Origin: Anaerofilum hominis
GTDB lineage: Bacteria > Bacillota > Clostridia > Oscillospirales > Ruminococcaceae
Length of the DNA: 64,000 nucleotides
NCBI RefSeq assembly: GCF_014287275.1
Contig: NZ_JACONZ010000004.1
Coordinates: forward strand, 248,001 to 312,000
Direction of reading: 5' to 3'
In this document: in pieces, positions 16,125 through 24,870 of the stretch
How the letters are laid out: every line of letters starts with the position of its first letter
Position numbering within the stretch: position 1 is the first letter of the stretch
The notes under the pieces: generated by a model
Told to the model about the DNA's origin: nothing
What the model saw: only the letters and a program-made list of their open reading frames with translations
The model's database searches: none
Position numbers and translations under genes: made by a program

Positions 16125-17007
16125 GTCTCTTTTTGCAGCGATCGTGGGCCGGCCCAATGTGGGGAAATCCAGTTTGCTCAACGCCCTGATCGGGGAAAAG
16201 CTGGCCATCGTCACCTCCAAGCCCCAAACCACCCGCACCCGCATTACCGGCGTACTCACCCGCGGGCAGACCCAGTTTGTGTTTTTGGATACGCCGGGCA
16301 TCCACCAGCCCCGCACCAAGCTGGGCAAACGGATGGTGAAAACAGTGGAGGAGACCGTGGACGACGGCGACGTCACGCTGATGGTTTTTGAGCCCTATGG
16401 GGAGCTGACCGAGGCCGAGGCGGATCTGGTGCGCGAGATCCGCGCCTCCCGCACCCCGGCGTTTGCGGTCATCAACAAGACCGATTGTCTGAAAAAAGAC
16501 GCCGATCTGCAGACGCGGGTCCAGTTTTTGGAAGCGCTGGGCGCGTTTCAGAAGATATTGGGGGTCTCTGCGGCTAAAAGGGAGGGGCTCGACGCGCTTT
16601 TGGATCTTCTGGAGGGCTGCGCCGCCCCGGGGCCGCACTACTTCCCGGACGACGCCTATACCGACCTGCCGGAAAAGGCCATCGTGGCCGAGCTGGTGCG
16701 GGAAAAGCTGTTGCTGTACCTGCGGGACGAGCTGCCCCACGGCACGGCGGTCTCGGTAGAGAGATTTCACGAGAGAGAGGACGGCGGCCTCATTGATATC
16801 GAGGTCACCATTTTCTGCGAAAAAAAGAGCCACAAGGGCATGGTCATCGGCAAGGGCGGGGCAATGCTCAAAAAGATCGCCAGCGCGGCGCGGGCCGACT
16901 GCGAGGACTTTCTTGGCCAGCGGGTGAATCTGCAGTGCTGGGTCAAGGTCAAGGACGACTGGCGCGACAACGACTTTTATCTCAACAATTTTGGCTTTCG
17001 CCAATAG
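16102..17007 (+). CDS. era: GTPase Era
   Basis: A 301-residue Ras-like GTPase with a C-terminal KH domain. G1 is GRPNVGKS at residues 16-23, switch I holds KPQTTRTRI, G3 is DTPG, and G4 is NKTD. The KH domain carries the GxxG loop in VIGKGGAML, and the protein ends with the Era-typical DWRDND-x-LNNFGF. Era binds the 3' end of 16S rRNA and assists 30S assembly. Translation starts at TTG 16102 inside the end of dgkA with an AAAGGAG site 9 bases upstream. The cdd gene found before era in Bacillus is missing here. Confidence 0.97.
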   Translation: MTSSTGTKSLFAAIVGRPNVGKSSLLNALIGEKLAIVTSKPQTTRTRITGVLTRGQTQFVFLDTPGIHQPRTKLGKRMVKTVEETVDDGDVTLMVFEPYGELTEAEADLVREIRASRTPAFAVINKTDCLKKDADLQTRVQFLEALGAFQKILGVSAAKREGLDALLDLLEGCAAPGPHYFPDDAYTDLPEKAIVAELVREKLLLYLRDELPHGTAVSVERFHEREDGGLIDIEVTIFCEKKSHKGMVIGKGGAMLKKIASAARADCEDFLGQRVNLQCWVKVKDDWRDNDFYLNNFGFRQ

Positions 17008-17184
17008 CCCGCGCCGCATTGACGCGGGCGTCCCGCGTGTGATAGGATAAAGTGCGCGGGAAAAGGCTGCGGCAGATGTTCGGCGCCCCGGGCCGCGGAA
17101 AAGCAGGCCCCCGTGCGCGTCAGCGCGCGGTGCTGACGGCGCGGGCGGCAAAGAGGAAACAACGGCAAAGCATGGCGGAAAAGC

Positions 17185-17214
17185 GCGGCGGCAGGCGAGC
17201 CACCGCCGCTTTTT
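17185..17214 (+). terminator. probable terminator after era
   Basis: GCGGCGG pairs with CCGCCGC around an 11-nt loop, followed by TTTTT. The 396-bp interval 17008-17403 has no supported gene. It also carries the perfect 16-bp palindrome CATTTGCCGGCAAATG at 17231-17246, flanked by T and A runs, which may be a second terminator. Confidence 0.55.
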
Positions 17215-17403
17215 GCTGCTTTTTTGCCGGCATTTGCCGGCAAATGAAAAAAACACGCGCAGAGGGCCGACACGCCCTGCCGCCGGTCTGTGCGGCGCGC
17301 CGCGCGGCTGAGCGCCGTGCGGGCCTGCCACACTTTTCCGCGTATGGAACTCTTTTGTCCCGGTAACAGTAACAATAGAAACTGGTACCGGGAGGCGCGG
17401 AAC

Positions 17404-17574
17404 ATGACGGAACAGGAGTATTGGCAGAGGTTTGCGGCGAGCGGCGATATTGCGGATTATATCCTCTACCGCGGCAGTGCGATCGCGGCCGAGATGCGGG
17501 CAAAGGAGAGTGCCGGTTATGGCACAGCAGGTGAAAACGACGGGGATCGTCCTGCGGGAAGTCAGGACGGGTGA
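17404..17574 (+). CDS. yqzL: YqzL-like small protein
   Basis: A 56-residue ORF, MTEQEYWQRFAASGDIADYI followed by LYRG, preceded by a GGGAGGCG site. The segment (W/F)-x-x-F-x-x-(S/T)-G-(S/D)-I-x-x-Y-(L/I)-L-(Y/F) is the core of YqzL, a 47-residue protein encoded between era and recO in Bacillus, and the position here is the same. Its function is unknown. The C-terminal 18 residues overlap the recO start region by 56 bases in another frame and look less conserved. Family size and position make this a real gene despite the small size. Confidence 0.75.
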   Translation: MTEQEYWQRFAASGDIADYILYRGSAIAAEMRAKESAGYGTAGENDGDRPAGSQDG

Positions 17575-18265
17575 ATCCGACCGGATACTTACCATTTTGA
17601 CCCCCGGGCACGGAGTGATCTCGGCGTCGGCAAAAAGCTCTCAGCGGCTCAAGAACAAGCTCTTTGCCGCTACGGGGCTTTTCTGCTATTCCGAGTTCGT
17701 GCTGTTTGAGGGCAAGACGATGTATATCGTGGACGAAGCGACTGCGCTGGAAGTATTCTTTGATCTGCGCGGCAGCGTGGAGGGGATGAGTCTGGCCATG
17801 TATCTGGCTGAACTCATGGGCACGCTTGCCCCCGAGGGGGAAGAGGCGGACGTCCAGCTGCGGCTGCTGCTCAACAGTCTGGCCCTCATCTGCCGCCGCA
17901 GAAACCTGTATCAGGTCAAGGCGGTCTGTGAGCTGCGCGCGCTCTCCCACGCGGGCTATATGCCCGATCTGGTGGCATGTGCGGGCTGCGGCTGCTATGA
18001 GGGGGACGCCTTTTTTTTCGACGTGGCGGAGGGCCGTCTGCTCTGTTCCTCCTGTGCGGCGAGAGCCGGCAGGGCCGTGAACCTGCCGGGGGCGGAGCTT
18101 TCGGCGATGCGCCACATCCTTTACAGCGGGGATGACAGGATCTTCAGCTTTATCTTGCCGGAAGAGGCGCTGCGGCACCTTTCCGGCCTTTGCACCGACT
18201 ATGTGACCCGCCAGCTCGATCATCGCTTCAAGAGCCTGGACTTTTTGCAGACGGTGCTGCCGTAA
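17519..18265 (+). CDS. recO: DNA repair protein RecO
   Basis: A 248-residue RecO. The N-terminal OB fold starts TTGIVLREVRTGESDRILTI, and a C4 zinc site lies in the middle (CAGCGCYEGD ... LLCSSCAA), followed by the helical C-terminal domain. RecO loads RecA onto SSB-coated single-strand DNA together with RecR, and anneals complementary strands. The ATG at 17519 has an AAGGAGAG site and lies inside yqzL. mutS2 starts 9 bases after the stop. Confidence 0.95.
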   Translation: MAQQVKTTGIVLREVRTGESDRILTILTPGHGVISASAKSSQRLKNKLFAATGLFCYSEFVLFEGKTMYIVDEATALEVFFDLRGSVEGMSLAMYLAELMGTLAPEGEEADVQLRLLLNSLALICRRRNLYQVKAVCELRALSHAGYMPDLVACAGCGCYEGDAFFFDVAEGRLLCSSCAARAGRAVNLPGAELSAMRHILYSGDDRIFSFILPEEALRHLSGLCTDYVTRQLDHRFKSLDFLQTVLP

Positions 18266-18274
18266 GGAGCAAGC

Positions 18275-20659
18275 ATGAAAGAAAAATACTTAAAAAATCT
18301 TGAGTTTTATAAGATCGTGGAACAGGCGGCGCAGAACTGCGTCTGCCCGGAGGCGGCCGACAGGCTGCGCGCCGTGCAGCCCTGCGCGGACCCGGAGGAG
18401 ATGCGCCACGCGCTGGCGATGACCGACGCCATGACGGTGCGGTATCTGCGGCTGGGCGGGCCGCGCCTGTCCGGGGTGGAGGACGTCATGGCGGCGGTGC
18501 AGCGCGCGGAAAAGGGCGGCGTTCTCTCGATGGCGGAACTGCTGCTGGTCGGGCGCACGCTGCGCAATTTCGAGGCGCTGAACAGCTGGTATCACGCCGA
18601 AGAGGCAAAGGTGCAGACGGACGGCGGGGTGCTGGACGATCTCTTCTATTCCATTACGGAAAATGCGGGGCTGTCCCGCAGCATCTTTGACAGCATCCTC
18701 TCGGAGACAGAGATGGCGGACGCTGCCAGCGACGCGCTGTACGACATCCGCCGCAAGATCCGCTCGGCAGAAAGCGGCATCCGCGACCGGCTGGAACATA
18801 TGATCCGCTCGCCCGGCACCCAGAAGTACTTACAGGACGCTGTGGTCAGCATGCGCAGCGGCCGTTTCGTGGTGCCGGTCAAAGCGGAGTTCCGCGGCGA
18901 GGTGGGCGGCGTGATCCACGACGTCTCCTCCTCCGGGGCCACGCTGTTTGTGGAGCCCAGCGCCGTGGTGGAGCTGAACGCCCGCATCCTGCAGCTGCGC
19001 AGTCAGGAGCAGGAGGAGATCCAGCGCATCCTCTCGGTGTTTTCAGGGGCGGTGGCCGCCATGCAGCCCCTGTTCGGGGTCAGCTACGACGCCATGCTGC
19101 GGGTGGACCTGCTGCTGGCCAAAGCCCGGCTGGCCGCGGACCAGGCCGCCGCGATGCCCCGGGTGACCGATGGCTACGGGTTTTCACTGCTGCACGCCCG
19201 GCATCCGCTGCTGGACAAGAAAAAAGCCGTGCCCGTGGATATTTCCCTTGGCAGGGACTATGACACCATGATCATTACCGGCCCCAACACCGGCGGCAAA
19301 ACGGTCAGCCTGAAAACAGCGGGCCTGCTGCTGGCCATGGCCTCCTGCGGCTTTTTGATCCCGGCCTCCGAGCGCAGCGAGGTCTGCCGGTTCCGGGATA
19401 TCCTGGTGGATATCGGCGACGAACAGAGCATTGAGCAGAGCCTGTCCACCTTTTCCGGGCATATCACCAATATTGTGGAGATCCTGAAAGAGGCCGGCCC
19501 GGATACGCTGGTGCTGCTGGACGAGCTGGGGGCGGGCACCGACCCGGCAGAGGGCGCTTCTCTGGCGGTGTCGGTCATCGAGACACTGCGGGAGCGGGGC
19601 AGCCGCATCATGGCCACCACGCATTATGGGGAACTGAAAGTCTTTGCGCTGGAGACCGAGGGGGTCCAGAACGCCGGCTGCGAGTTCGATCTGGAGACCC
19701 TGCGCCCCACCTACCGGCTCAGCGTCGGGGTGCCGGGGCGCTCCAACGCGTTTGTGATCGGTGAAAAACTGGGCCTGCCGGACCAGGTGATCGATCGGGC
19801 AAAGCGGCACCTCTCCGCCGAGGATAAGCGCTTTGAGACGGTGCTGGGCCAGCTGGAGGACCTCAAGCTGGAGATCAAGGAGGACAAGGCGGAGATCGAG
19901 CGGCTGAGATATGCGGCGGAGAACCAGCTCGACTCCGCCAAAGAGGAGCGGGATAAGCTCATCCGGCAGGGGGAGGAAGAACTGGCCGCCGCGCGGCGCA
20001 GGGCAAAGGAACTGGAACAAAAGGTGCAGGACACCGCCTACGGCCTGATGGATGAGATGAAAGCGCTGCAGAAAAAGGAAAACCTTTCCGCAGCGCAGAA
20101 GCTGCAGCGGGCGCGCCAGATTGCGCGGCGGGACGCGTTGGGCGTCACCGCCGGCCTGGGCAGCGAGCCGGAGGTGAAAAACTACGTGCCGCTTACCAGC
20201 GTCAAGGTGGGGCAGGTGGTGGTGATGGCCGATATCGGCCGCAGCGCCACGGTGAAGAACCTGCCGGACAAAAACGGCATGGTGGAAGTGCTCTGCGGCG
20301 CGATCAAGACCAAAGTGCCGCTGTCCTCGCTGATGGCCGCAGCGGAGCCGAAAAACAAAAAAGCGCCGTCCCCAAAATATCGCAGCAGCGGCGCGAATGC
20401 CAACGTCACCCGCACCCCGGCCATGGAGATCAACCTGATCGGCCTGACCGCCGAGGAAGCGGTGATGGAAGCCGAGCGCTTTATCGACAGCGCGGTGCTC
20501 AGCGGCATGACCCAGGTCTATCTCATCCACGGCAAAGGCGCGGGCATTCTGCGCAAGGCGCTGCACGCCATGCTGAAGACCAACAAGTCGGTCGAAAGTT
20601 ACCGGCTGGGCAATTATGGAGAGGGAGAGGACGGCGTGTCGATAGTGTGTTTGCGCTGA
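18275..20659 (+). CDS. mutS2: MutS2 (ribosome-rescue/recombination ATPase)
   Basis: A 794-residue MutS2. The core and lever region is followed by the ATPase domain with Walker A GPNTGGKT, Walker B LVLLDELGAGTDPAEGASLA and the TTHYGELK segment, then the coiled-coil/KOW linker, and a C-terminal Smr domain about residues 715-794 (YLIHGKGAGILRKALH). The usual LDLHG/LDLRG start of the Smr domain reads INLIGLTAEEA here, so the motif linked to Smr nicking activity is altered, although HGKG is kept. MutS2 suppresses recombination and, in B. subtilis, splits collided ribosomes. It probably forms an operon with yqzL-recO. Confidence 0.97.
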   Translation: MKEKYLKNLEFYKIVEQAAQNCVCPEAADRLRAVQPCADPEEMRHALAMTDAMTVRYLRLGGPRLSGVEDVMAAVQRAEKGGVLSMAELLLVGRTLRNFEALNSWYHAEEAKVQTDGGVLDDLFYSITENAGLSRSIFDSILSETEMADAASDALYDIRRKIRSAESGIRDRLEHMIRSPGTQKYLQDAVVSMRSGRFVVPVKAEFRGEVGGVIHDVSSSGATLFVEPSAVVELNARILQLRSQEQEEIQRILSVFSGAVAAMQPLFGVSYDAMLRVDLLLAKARLAADQAAAMPRVTDGYGFSLLHARHPLLDKKKAVPVDISLGRDYDTMIITGPNTGGKTVSLKTAGLLLAMASCGFLIPASERSEVCRFRDILVDIGDEQSIEQSLSTFSGHITNIVEILKEAGPDTLVLLDELGAGTDPAEGASLAVSVIETLRERGSRIMATTHYGELKVFALETEGVQNAGCEFDLETLRPTYRLSVGVPGRSNAFVIGEKLGLPDQVIDRAKRHLSAEDKRFETVLGQLEDLKLEIKEDKAEIERLRYAAENQLDSAKEERDKLIRQGEEELAAARRRAKELEQKVQDTAYGLMDEMKALQKKENLSAAQKLQRARQIARRDALGVTAGLGSEPEVKNYVPLTSVKVGQVVVMADIGRSATVKNLPDKNGMVEVLCGAIKTKVPLSSLMAAAEPKNKKAPSPKYRSSGANANVTRTPAMEINLIGLTAEEAVMEAERFIDSAVLSGMTQVYLIHGKGAGILRKALHAMLKTNKSVESYRLGNYGEGEDGVSIVCLR

Positions 20660-20685
20660 ACGGTACGCGGCTCCCGGCCTTTGTA

Positions 20686-20741
20686 AAAGGGCAAATTAAA
20701 TTTTCCAAAAAGGCAATCAAATTTCCAAATCAAAAAGCCCC
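20686..20741 (+). repeat. left arm of a ~415-bp inverted-repeat element
   Basis: The 56-bp arm begins AAAGGGCAAATT and ends AAAAAGCCCC. It matches the reverse complement of 21042-21099 at roughly 80 percent with one gap. The arm starts 27 bases after the mutS2 stop and its inner end forms one strand of the mutS2 terminator. Confidence 0.75.
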
Positions 20742-20772
20742 AGGCATCGCGAGATGCCGGGGCTCTTTTTTT
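20734..20772 (+). terminator. rho-independent terminator of mutS2
   Basis: AGCCCCAGGCATC pairs with GATGCCGGGGCT (one mismatch) over a 4-nt loop, followed by CTTTTTTT. Confidence 0.9.
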
Positions 20773-21041
20773 ATCCCCTCGTCCCATCTCAAACACCCAA
20801 AGAGGGAGAGAATTGAGATTAAACGAGAATCAGAAAAACTTCGTATCCCTATCCATTCCACACCCGCTCCTATGCCCATCAAAACGGCTCTGCAGCTCGA
20901 TTTGAGGGGCTGGGTCGGCTCTTTTGCTTAGGAGGAACGGGAAGGGCTTAGAGGCCTATTTTCGAGGAAATGAGAAGGGCTCCGAAGGAGCGAGCGGAAC
21001 GGAGTGGAGCGAGCCCTTATCCGGCGGCCAAAGCGGATTTT

Positions 21042-21099
21042 GGGGGCTTTTAGAAATGGAAAATTGGCTTGCCCTTTTGGAAAATCCAATTTGCCCCTT
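21042..21099 (-). repeat. right arm of the ~415-bp inverted-repeat element
   Basis: Inverted partner of 20686-20741, ending CAATTTGCCCCTT. A third, partial and more diverged copy (GAAATTTGGTTTGCCCC) is visible at about 21259-21275. Between the arms lies a palindromic GC segment (GGGCTC ... GAGCCC, 20977-21016) but no gene. Confidence 0.72.
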
Positions 21100-21808
21100 C
21101 ACATAGTACCCAAAATCGGTTTTTGGAAAAAGAAGAAAAATTAGTGTCCCTGGTTTTTGTGTGGCTACTCAAAAAAGTAAAGAAAATGTTGGTATACAGC
21201 CATTTATCGGGCTTATTAAGTACAAGAAAAAAAGGCACTTATTTTTCCACATTTTTTGAAATTTGGTTTGCCCCTAATTTTGCTGTTTCCATTTTGGAGA
21301 AAAGAGGAAAATTTAATGCCCCAAAAGTACGCCTTTCACCCAGCCCCGTCTCAATCATCCAGCAGGGAAGAAATTGGGGTGAACCGGGAACCACAACAGT
21401 TTCCTATTTGATCTGCTCTGATCCCATGCATCCTGCCGCCGCACTCGTCGAACCAGCCCTGCAGCCCGCATTGCGGGCTCGGGCGGCGATCTGCAGAGAG
21501 GGGAGAGAAAAGACCCGGGAAGACCCGGCAGCCTGTTTTAGAGGCTCTGGAAACAGACCCGGCAAAGGGGCAGAATGGGGAACGCCCCGGCGGCGCGGGA
21601 TGCAGCGCAGTGGGGTCTGCGCTGTGTCCGCACCCTGAGCAGGCGCAAACGTGTGCGCCTGTGACGCTTTTCCATCTCCACCGCGTTGGTCGACGGCGAT
21701 AAGACAGGGATAAACGCGTGCGGCCGCGGCGCTCTGCGGCACGGTGAAAAAAGAGGGCCCCGCTGTGGAGATGAGTGGACGGAAAAGCGCGGTTTCACAG
21801 CCCCTCGC
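21100..21808. other. AT-rich then GC-rich interval without a supported gene
   Basis: 21100-21340 is distinctly AT-rich compared with its neighbours, which suggests foreign or decayed DNA. The single long plus-strand frame across 21069-21638 has no ribosome-binding site and no family pattern, and changes composition in mid-frame. 21440-21800 is GC-rich, with a small hairpin AGCCCGCATTGCGGGCT. Confidence 0.5.
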
Positions 21809-21842
21809 TTCGACAGCCTTTGCGGGGCCCGGGGCGTAGACT
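21809..21842 (+). promoter_or_regulatory. possible Spo0A-controlled spoIIG promoter
   Basis: TTCGACA (21809-21815) is the reverse complement of the 0A-box core TGTCGAA. It lies 21 bases upstream of a weak -10 box TAGACT (21837-21842), placing the box over the -35 position as in the Spo0A-activated spoIIG promoter of B. subtilis. The -10 match is only 4 of 6. Confidence 0.3.
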
Positions 21843-21869
21843 GAAAGACAGGAGAGGGGATGGGAGACG

Positions 21870-22745
21870 ATGCGCGGCGTGGTATATGTGGATATGCTGG
21901 TGGCGGTCAACTTCATCCTGGATTTTTTTCTGCTGCTGGGGGCAAAGCTGCTCTCCGGCAGCCTCACCAGCCGCTGGCGCTGCCTGCTGGGGGCGGGGAT
22001 CGCCAGCCTTTTTTCGCTGGTGCTGCTGCTGCCGCCCCTGCCGCTTGCAGCCCAGCTTTTCATCAAAACGGCGGGCAGCGTGCTGCCGGTGCTGGTCGCT
22101 TTTCGCTATACCGGCCCGCGTCAGATGATCAAGGCCGCCGCCTGGTTTCTGCTGCTCAACTTTTTCCTTGCCGGGGCGGTGTTCTTTGTGATGTACACCT
22201 TTTCTGCGCCCGGCATTGAACAGAACAATCTGGCGCTTTACTTTAATATTTCCCCGGTGATCCTCATCATGTCGGTGCTGGCGGTGTATCTGGTGCTGCA
22301 GCTGATCTCGCTGCTGCTGGGCAAACCGCGGGCGGAACAGCCCGTGCAGCTGGAGCTGCGGCTGGATGGGGAGAATATCTCCGCCGCAGTCCTTTTGGAC
22401 ACGGGCTTTTCCCTGAGGGATGTGATGTCCGGCTGCCCCTGCGTGCTGCTCAGCTATCCCGACGTAAAATCCCAGCTCTCGCCGCGCCTGCGCAGAGCGC
22501 TGGACGGCTATTATGACGGCGGGGTGTCGGAGGTGAAAGACGGCCCGCCGGTGCGGATGATCCCCTGCCGCACCGTGGCGGGGGAAAGCCTGCTGCCCGC
22601 GTTCTGCTGCGAAAGGTGCGTGCTGCGCTACCGCGGGCAGACGGCAGAGCTGCCGGGCGTGCCGGCAGCGTTCACCCGGCACCCGCTGGCGGACGGGCGC
22701 TGCGCGGGCCTTGTCGGGCCCGAACTGCTGCAGCCGGTCCTGTGA
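21870..22745 (+). CDS. spoIIGA: sigma-E processing peptidase SpoIIGA
   Basis: A 291-residue protein with five predicted N-terminal membrane helices (starting [20 protein letters not shown]) and a soluble aspartic-protease-like domain. The catalytic motif is [10 protein letters not shown], with the aspartate at about residue 177, matching the LLDTGN motif of Bacillus SpoIIGA; a C-terminal GLVGPELL is also conserved. SpoIIGA sits in the septum on the mother-cell side and removes the pro-sequence of sigma-E after the SpoIIR signal from the forespore; spoIIR is not in this window. The sigE gene follows 167 bases downstream. Confidence 0.96.
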   Translation: MRGVVYVDMLVAVNFILDFFLLLGAKLLSGSLTSRWRCLLGAGIASLFSLVLLLPPLPLAAQLFIKTAGSVLPVLVAFRYTGPRQMIKAAAWFLLLNFFLAGAVFFVMYTFSAPGIEQNNLALYFNISPVILIMSVLAVYLVLQLISLLLGKPRAEQPVQLELRLDGENISAAVLLDTGFSLRDVMSGCPCVLLSYPDVKSQLSPRLRRALDGYYDGGVSEVKDGPPVRMIPCRTVAGESLLPAFCCERCVLRYRGQTAELPGVPAAFTRHPLADGRCAGLVGPELLQPVL

Positions 22746-22912
22746 GAGGGAAAAACAAGCTGCGGAAAGGCCGCCTTTGTACCCCGCAAAACGCCGTGCG
22801 GCGCGTCTGCGCCGCTGCCTCCTGCGCGGGGCCGTCTCGCCGTCAATCTGCTTCGCACGGCGGGATGCGTGCGCTCCACCCTATTTTGTGCCGACGCGAA
22901 GCGGCGGAATGG

Positions 22913-23641
22913 ATGATGAATATGAATTGCCTGTCGCCCGGCGCGCTCCGCCGCTTTTTTACCCAGCTGCTTCTTCGCCTGCGTTTCCCGGATTACGCCT
23001 ATTACATAAACGGCCCGGAAACTTTGCCGCCTCCCCTCACCCCGGCGGAGGAAAAGGAGGTTTTCGCAGCCCTGTCCCGGGGCGAACAGGCGGCGCGGGA
23101 TACCCTCATCACCCACAATCTGCGGCTGGTGGTCTATATCGCCAAAAAATTTGAGAACACCGGCATCTCCATCGAGGACATCATCTCGATCGGCACCATC
23201 GGCCTGATCAAATCGGTCAACACCTTTGCGCCGGAAAAAAACATCAAGCTGGCCACCTACGCTTCCCGCTGCATCGAAAACGAGATCCTCATGTACCTGC
23301 GCAAGTCCAGCAACCGGCGGGTGGAGACCAGCATCGACGAGCCCCTGAACACAGACGGGGAAGGCAACGAGCTGCTGCTGGGCGACGTACTGGGCACTGA
23401 TCCGGATATCGTGGGTGCCGAGATCGAACAGGACGATGAAAAAACGATGCTTTACCGGGCGGTGGAGCGTCTGTCGGACCGCGAGCGCCTGATCATGCAG
23501 ATGCGGTTTGGGCTTCTGGACGGAAACGAGCGGACCCAAAAGGAGGTCGCGGACATGATCGGCATCTCGCAAAGCTATATTTCCCGGCTGGAAAAACGGA
23601 TCATCAAGCGTTTGAGGCAGGACCTGGAACGGGCGATGTAA
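22913..23641 (+). CDS. sigE: RNA polymerase sporulation sigma factor E precursor
   Basis: A 242-residue sigma-70-family factor. It has an N-terminal pro-sequence (about 25-30 residues, rich in hydrophobic and basic residues), then region 2 with [22 protein letters not shown] and [18 protein letters not shown], the -10-binding [13 protein letters not shown](M)YLR, and region 4 ending with [20 protein letters not shown]. It is inactive until cleaved by SpoIIGA and then drives early mother-cell transcription. Start choice among ATG 22913, 22916 and 22922 is uncertain; GGCGG lies upstream of the first. The spoIIGA-sigE-sigG order is the same as in Bacillus. Confidence 0.97.
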   Translation: MMNMNCLSPGALRRFFTQLLLRLRFPDYAYYINGPETLPPPLTPAEEKEVFAALSRGEQAARDTLITHNLRLVVYIAKKFENTGISIEDIISIGTIGLIKSVNTFAPEKNIKLATYASRCIENEILMYLRKSSNRRVETSIDEPLNTDGEGNELLLGDVLGTDPDIVGAEIEQDDEKTMLYRAVERLSDRERLIMQMRFGLLDGNERTQKEVADMIGISQSYISRLEKRIIKRLRQDLERAM

Positions 23642-23728
23642 AGGCCTGGGCAAAAACAGGTTTATAAGTGTAAAGCAAAACTGCTTTTCACGGTTGGAAT
23701 GCATCTTTTTCCAGCCCGGCAAAACAGA

Positions 23729-23755
23729 TTAAAGGCACCTCCCGCACCCATACTA
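23729..23755 (+). promoter_or_regulatory. putative forespore (sigma-F/sigma-G) promoter of sigG
   Basis: TTAAA (23729-23733) and CATACTA (23749-23755) are 15 bases apart, 26 bases upstream of the sigG start codon. The -10 box fits the CATnnTA consensus of sigma-F/sigma-G and is identical to that of the ger operon at 5556-5562, consistent with autoregulated sigG. Confidence 0.55.
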
Positions 23756-23780
23756 ACCATCGTAACCTCGATGGAATGGA

Positions 23781-24563
23781 GTGCGGGAGCTTTTGTATTA
23801 CAACAAGGTCGAGATCTGTGGCGTGAATACGGCAAAGCTGCCGGTTTTGAAAGAGCAGGAAAAGATCGAGCTCATCAAAAAGGCACAGCAGGGGGACGCG
23901 GAAGCCCGGCAGAAGATGATCGCCGGCAACCTGCGTCTGGTGCTCAGCGTGGTACAGAAATTCACCGGGCGCAAAGAGAACATGGACGACCTGTTTCAGG
24001 TCGGGTGCATCGGCCTGATCAAGGCGGTGGACGGTTTTGACACCTCGCTGGGGGTGCGTTTTTCCACCTATGGGGTGCCGATGATCGTGGGCGAGATCAG
24101 GCGTTTTTTGCGGGACAATAATTCGGTGCGGGTCAGCCGCTCGGTGCGGGATCTTGCCTATAAGGCCATGCAGGCGCGGGAAGAACTGCAGAAAAGATAC
24201 GGGCGCGAGCCGACCATGGAGGAGATCGCCGGCCAGGTCGGCCAGCCGGTCGCCTCCATCACCGTGGCGCTGGAATCGGTGGTGGACCCCATCTCGCTCT
24301 ACGAGCCGGTCTACAACGACGGCGGCGACACGATCTTTGTGATGGACCAGATCGGGGACAGCGGCGGCGAGGACAGCTGGATCAGCTCGCTGGTCTTCCG
24401 GGAGACGATGCAGAATTTGTCCGAGCGCGAAAAGAAGATCATGGCGCTGCGCTTTTTGCAGGGCAAAACGCAGGTGGAGGTGGCCGGGGAGATCGGTATT
24501 TCCCAGGCACAGGTGAGCCGCCTTGAGAAGAGCGCTCTGGAGCGTATCAAAAGACAGATCTGA
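23781..24563 (+). CDS. sigG: RNA polymerase sporulation sigma factor G
   Basis: A 260-residue forespore sigma factor. The diagnostic N-terminal NKVEICGVNTAKLPVLK is present, followed by region 2 (NLRLVLSVVQKFTGRKENMDDLFQ in pieces), VGEIRRFLRDNNSVRVSRSVRDLAYK, a region 3 with TMEEIAGQVG, and region 4 ending VSRLEKSALERIKRQI. The GTG at 23781 gives the longest form; the TTG at 23793 would give the same N-terminal length as B. subtilis SigG but has a tight ribosome-site spacing. Sigma-G drives late forespore genes, including germinant receptors such as the ger operon at 5.6 kb. Confidence 0.97.
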   Translation: MRELLYYNKVEICGVNTAKLPVLKEQEKIELIKKAQQGDAEARQKMIAGNLRLVLSVVQKFTGRKENMDDLFQVGCIGLIKAVDGFDTSLGVRFSTYGVPMIVGEIRRFLRDNNSVRVSRSVRDLAYKAMQAREELQKRYGREPTMEEIAGQVGQPVASITVALESVVDPISLYEPVYNDGGDTIFVMDQIGDSGGEDSWISSLVFRETMQNLSEREKKIMALRFLQGKTQVEVAGEIGISQAQVSRLEKSALERIKRQI

Positions 24564-24585
24564 GATCGTTCAAAAAAACAGACAG

Positions 24586-24636
24586 AAACGGCCGGCGGCG
24601 GAGATGTGCGGCATCTCCGCCGCCGGCCGTTTTTTC
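24586..24636 (+). terminator. rho-independent terminator of sigG
   Basis: A perfect 19-bp inverted repeat (ACGGCCGGCGGCGGAGATG and its complement, 5-nt loop) followed by TTTTTT. Confidence 0.95.
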
Positions 24637-24763
24637 TGCGCTTTGCCCCATGGCGGTTCGGCAAAGCGGGGAAAAGAGAAAAAACGGGAAAAGCAGATCT
24701 TTCCACCGGCCGCATTCTCCTGGTCCGGCGCGCGTATGCTTTAAAGCCCCAGCCGCGTTCCTC

Positions 24764-24792
24764 TTTAAAAAGAGAGGGAAAAGTGATATAAT
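24764..24792 (+). promoter_or_regulatory. putative sigma-A promoter of the HAD gene
   Basis: TTTAAA (24764-24769) and TATAAT (24787-24792) at 17-base spacing, with an additional TG at -14 (TGATATAAT). Confidence 0.55.
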
Positions 24793-24870
24793 GAAAACGC
24801 TCTGCCGTGTTCTGAAGCGGCGGAATCATCCTGCGCCGGAAAGAACCGGCGGGAGGCGGAGGAAGAGCCA

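Noticed and set aside
20800..21640. Coding potential in the AT-rich interval after mutS2
   Set aside because: Frames lack ribosome sites and motifs, and cross a marked change in base composition.
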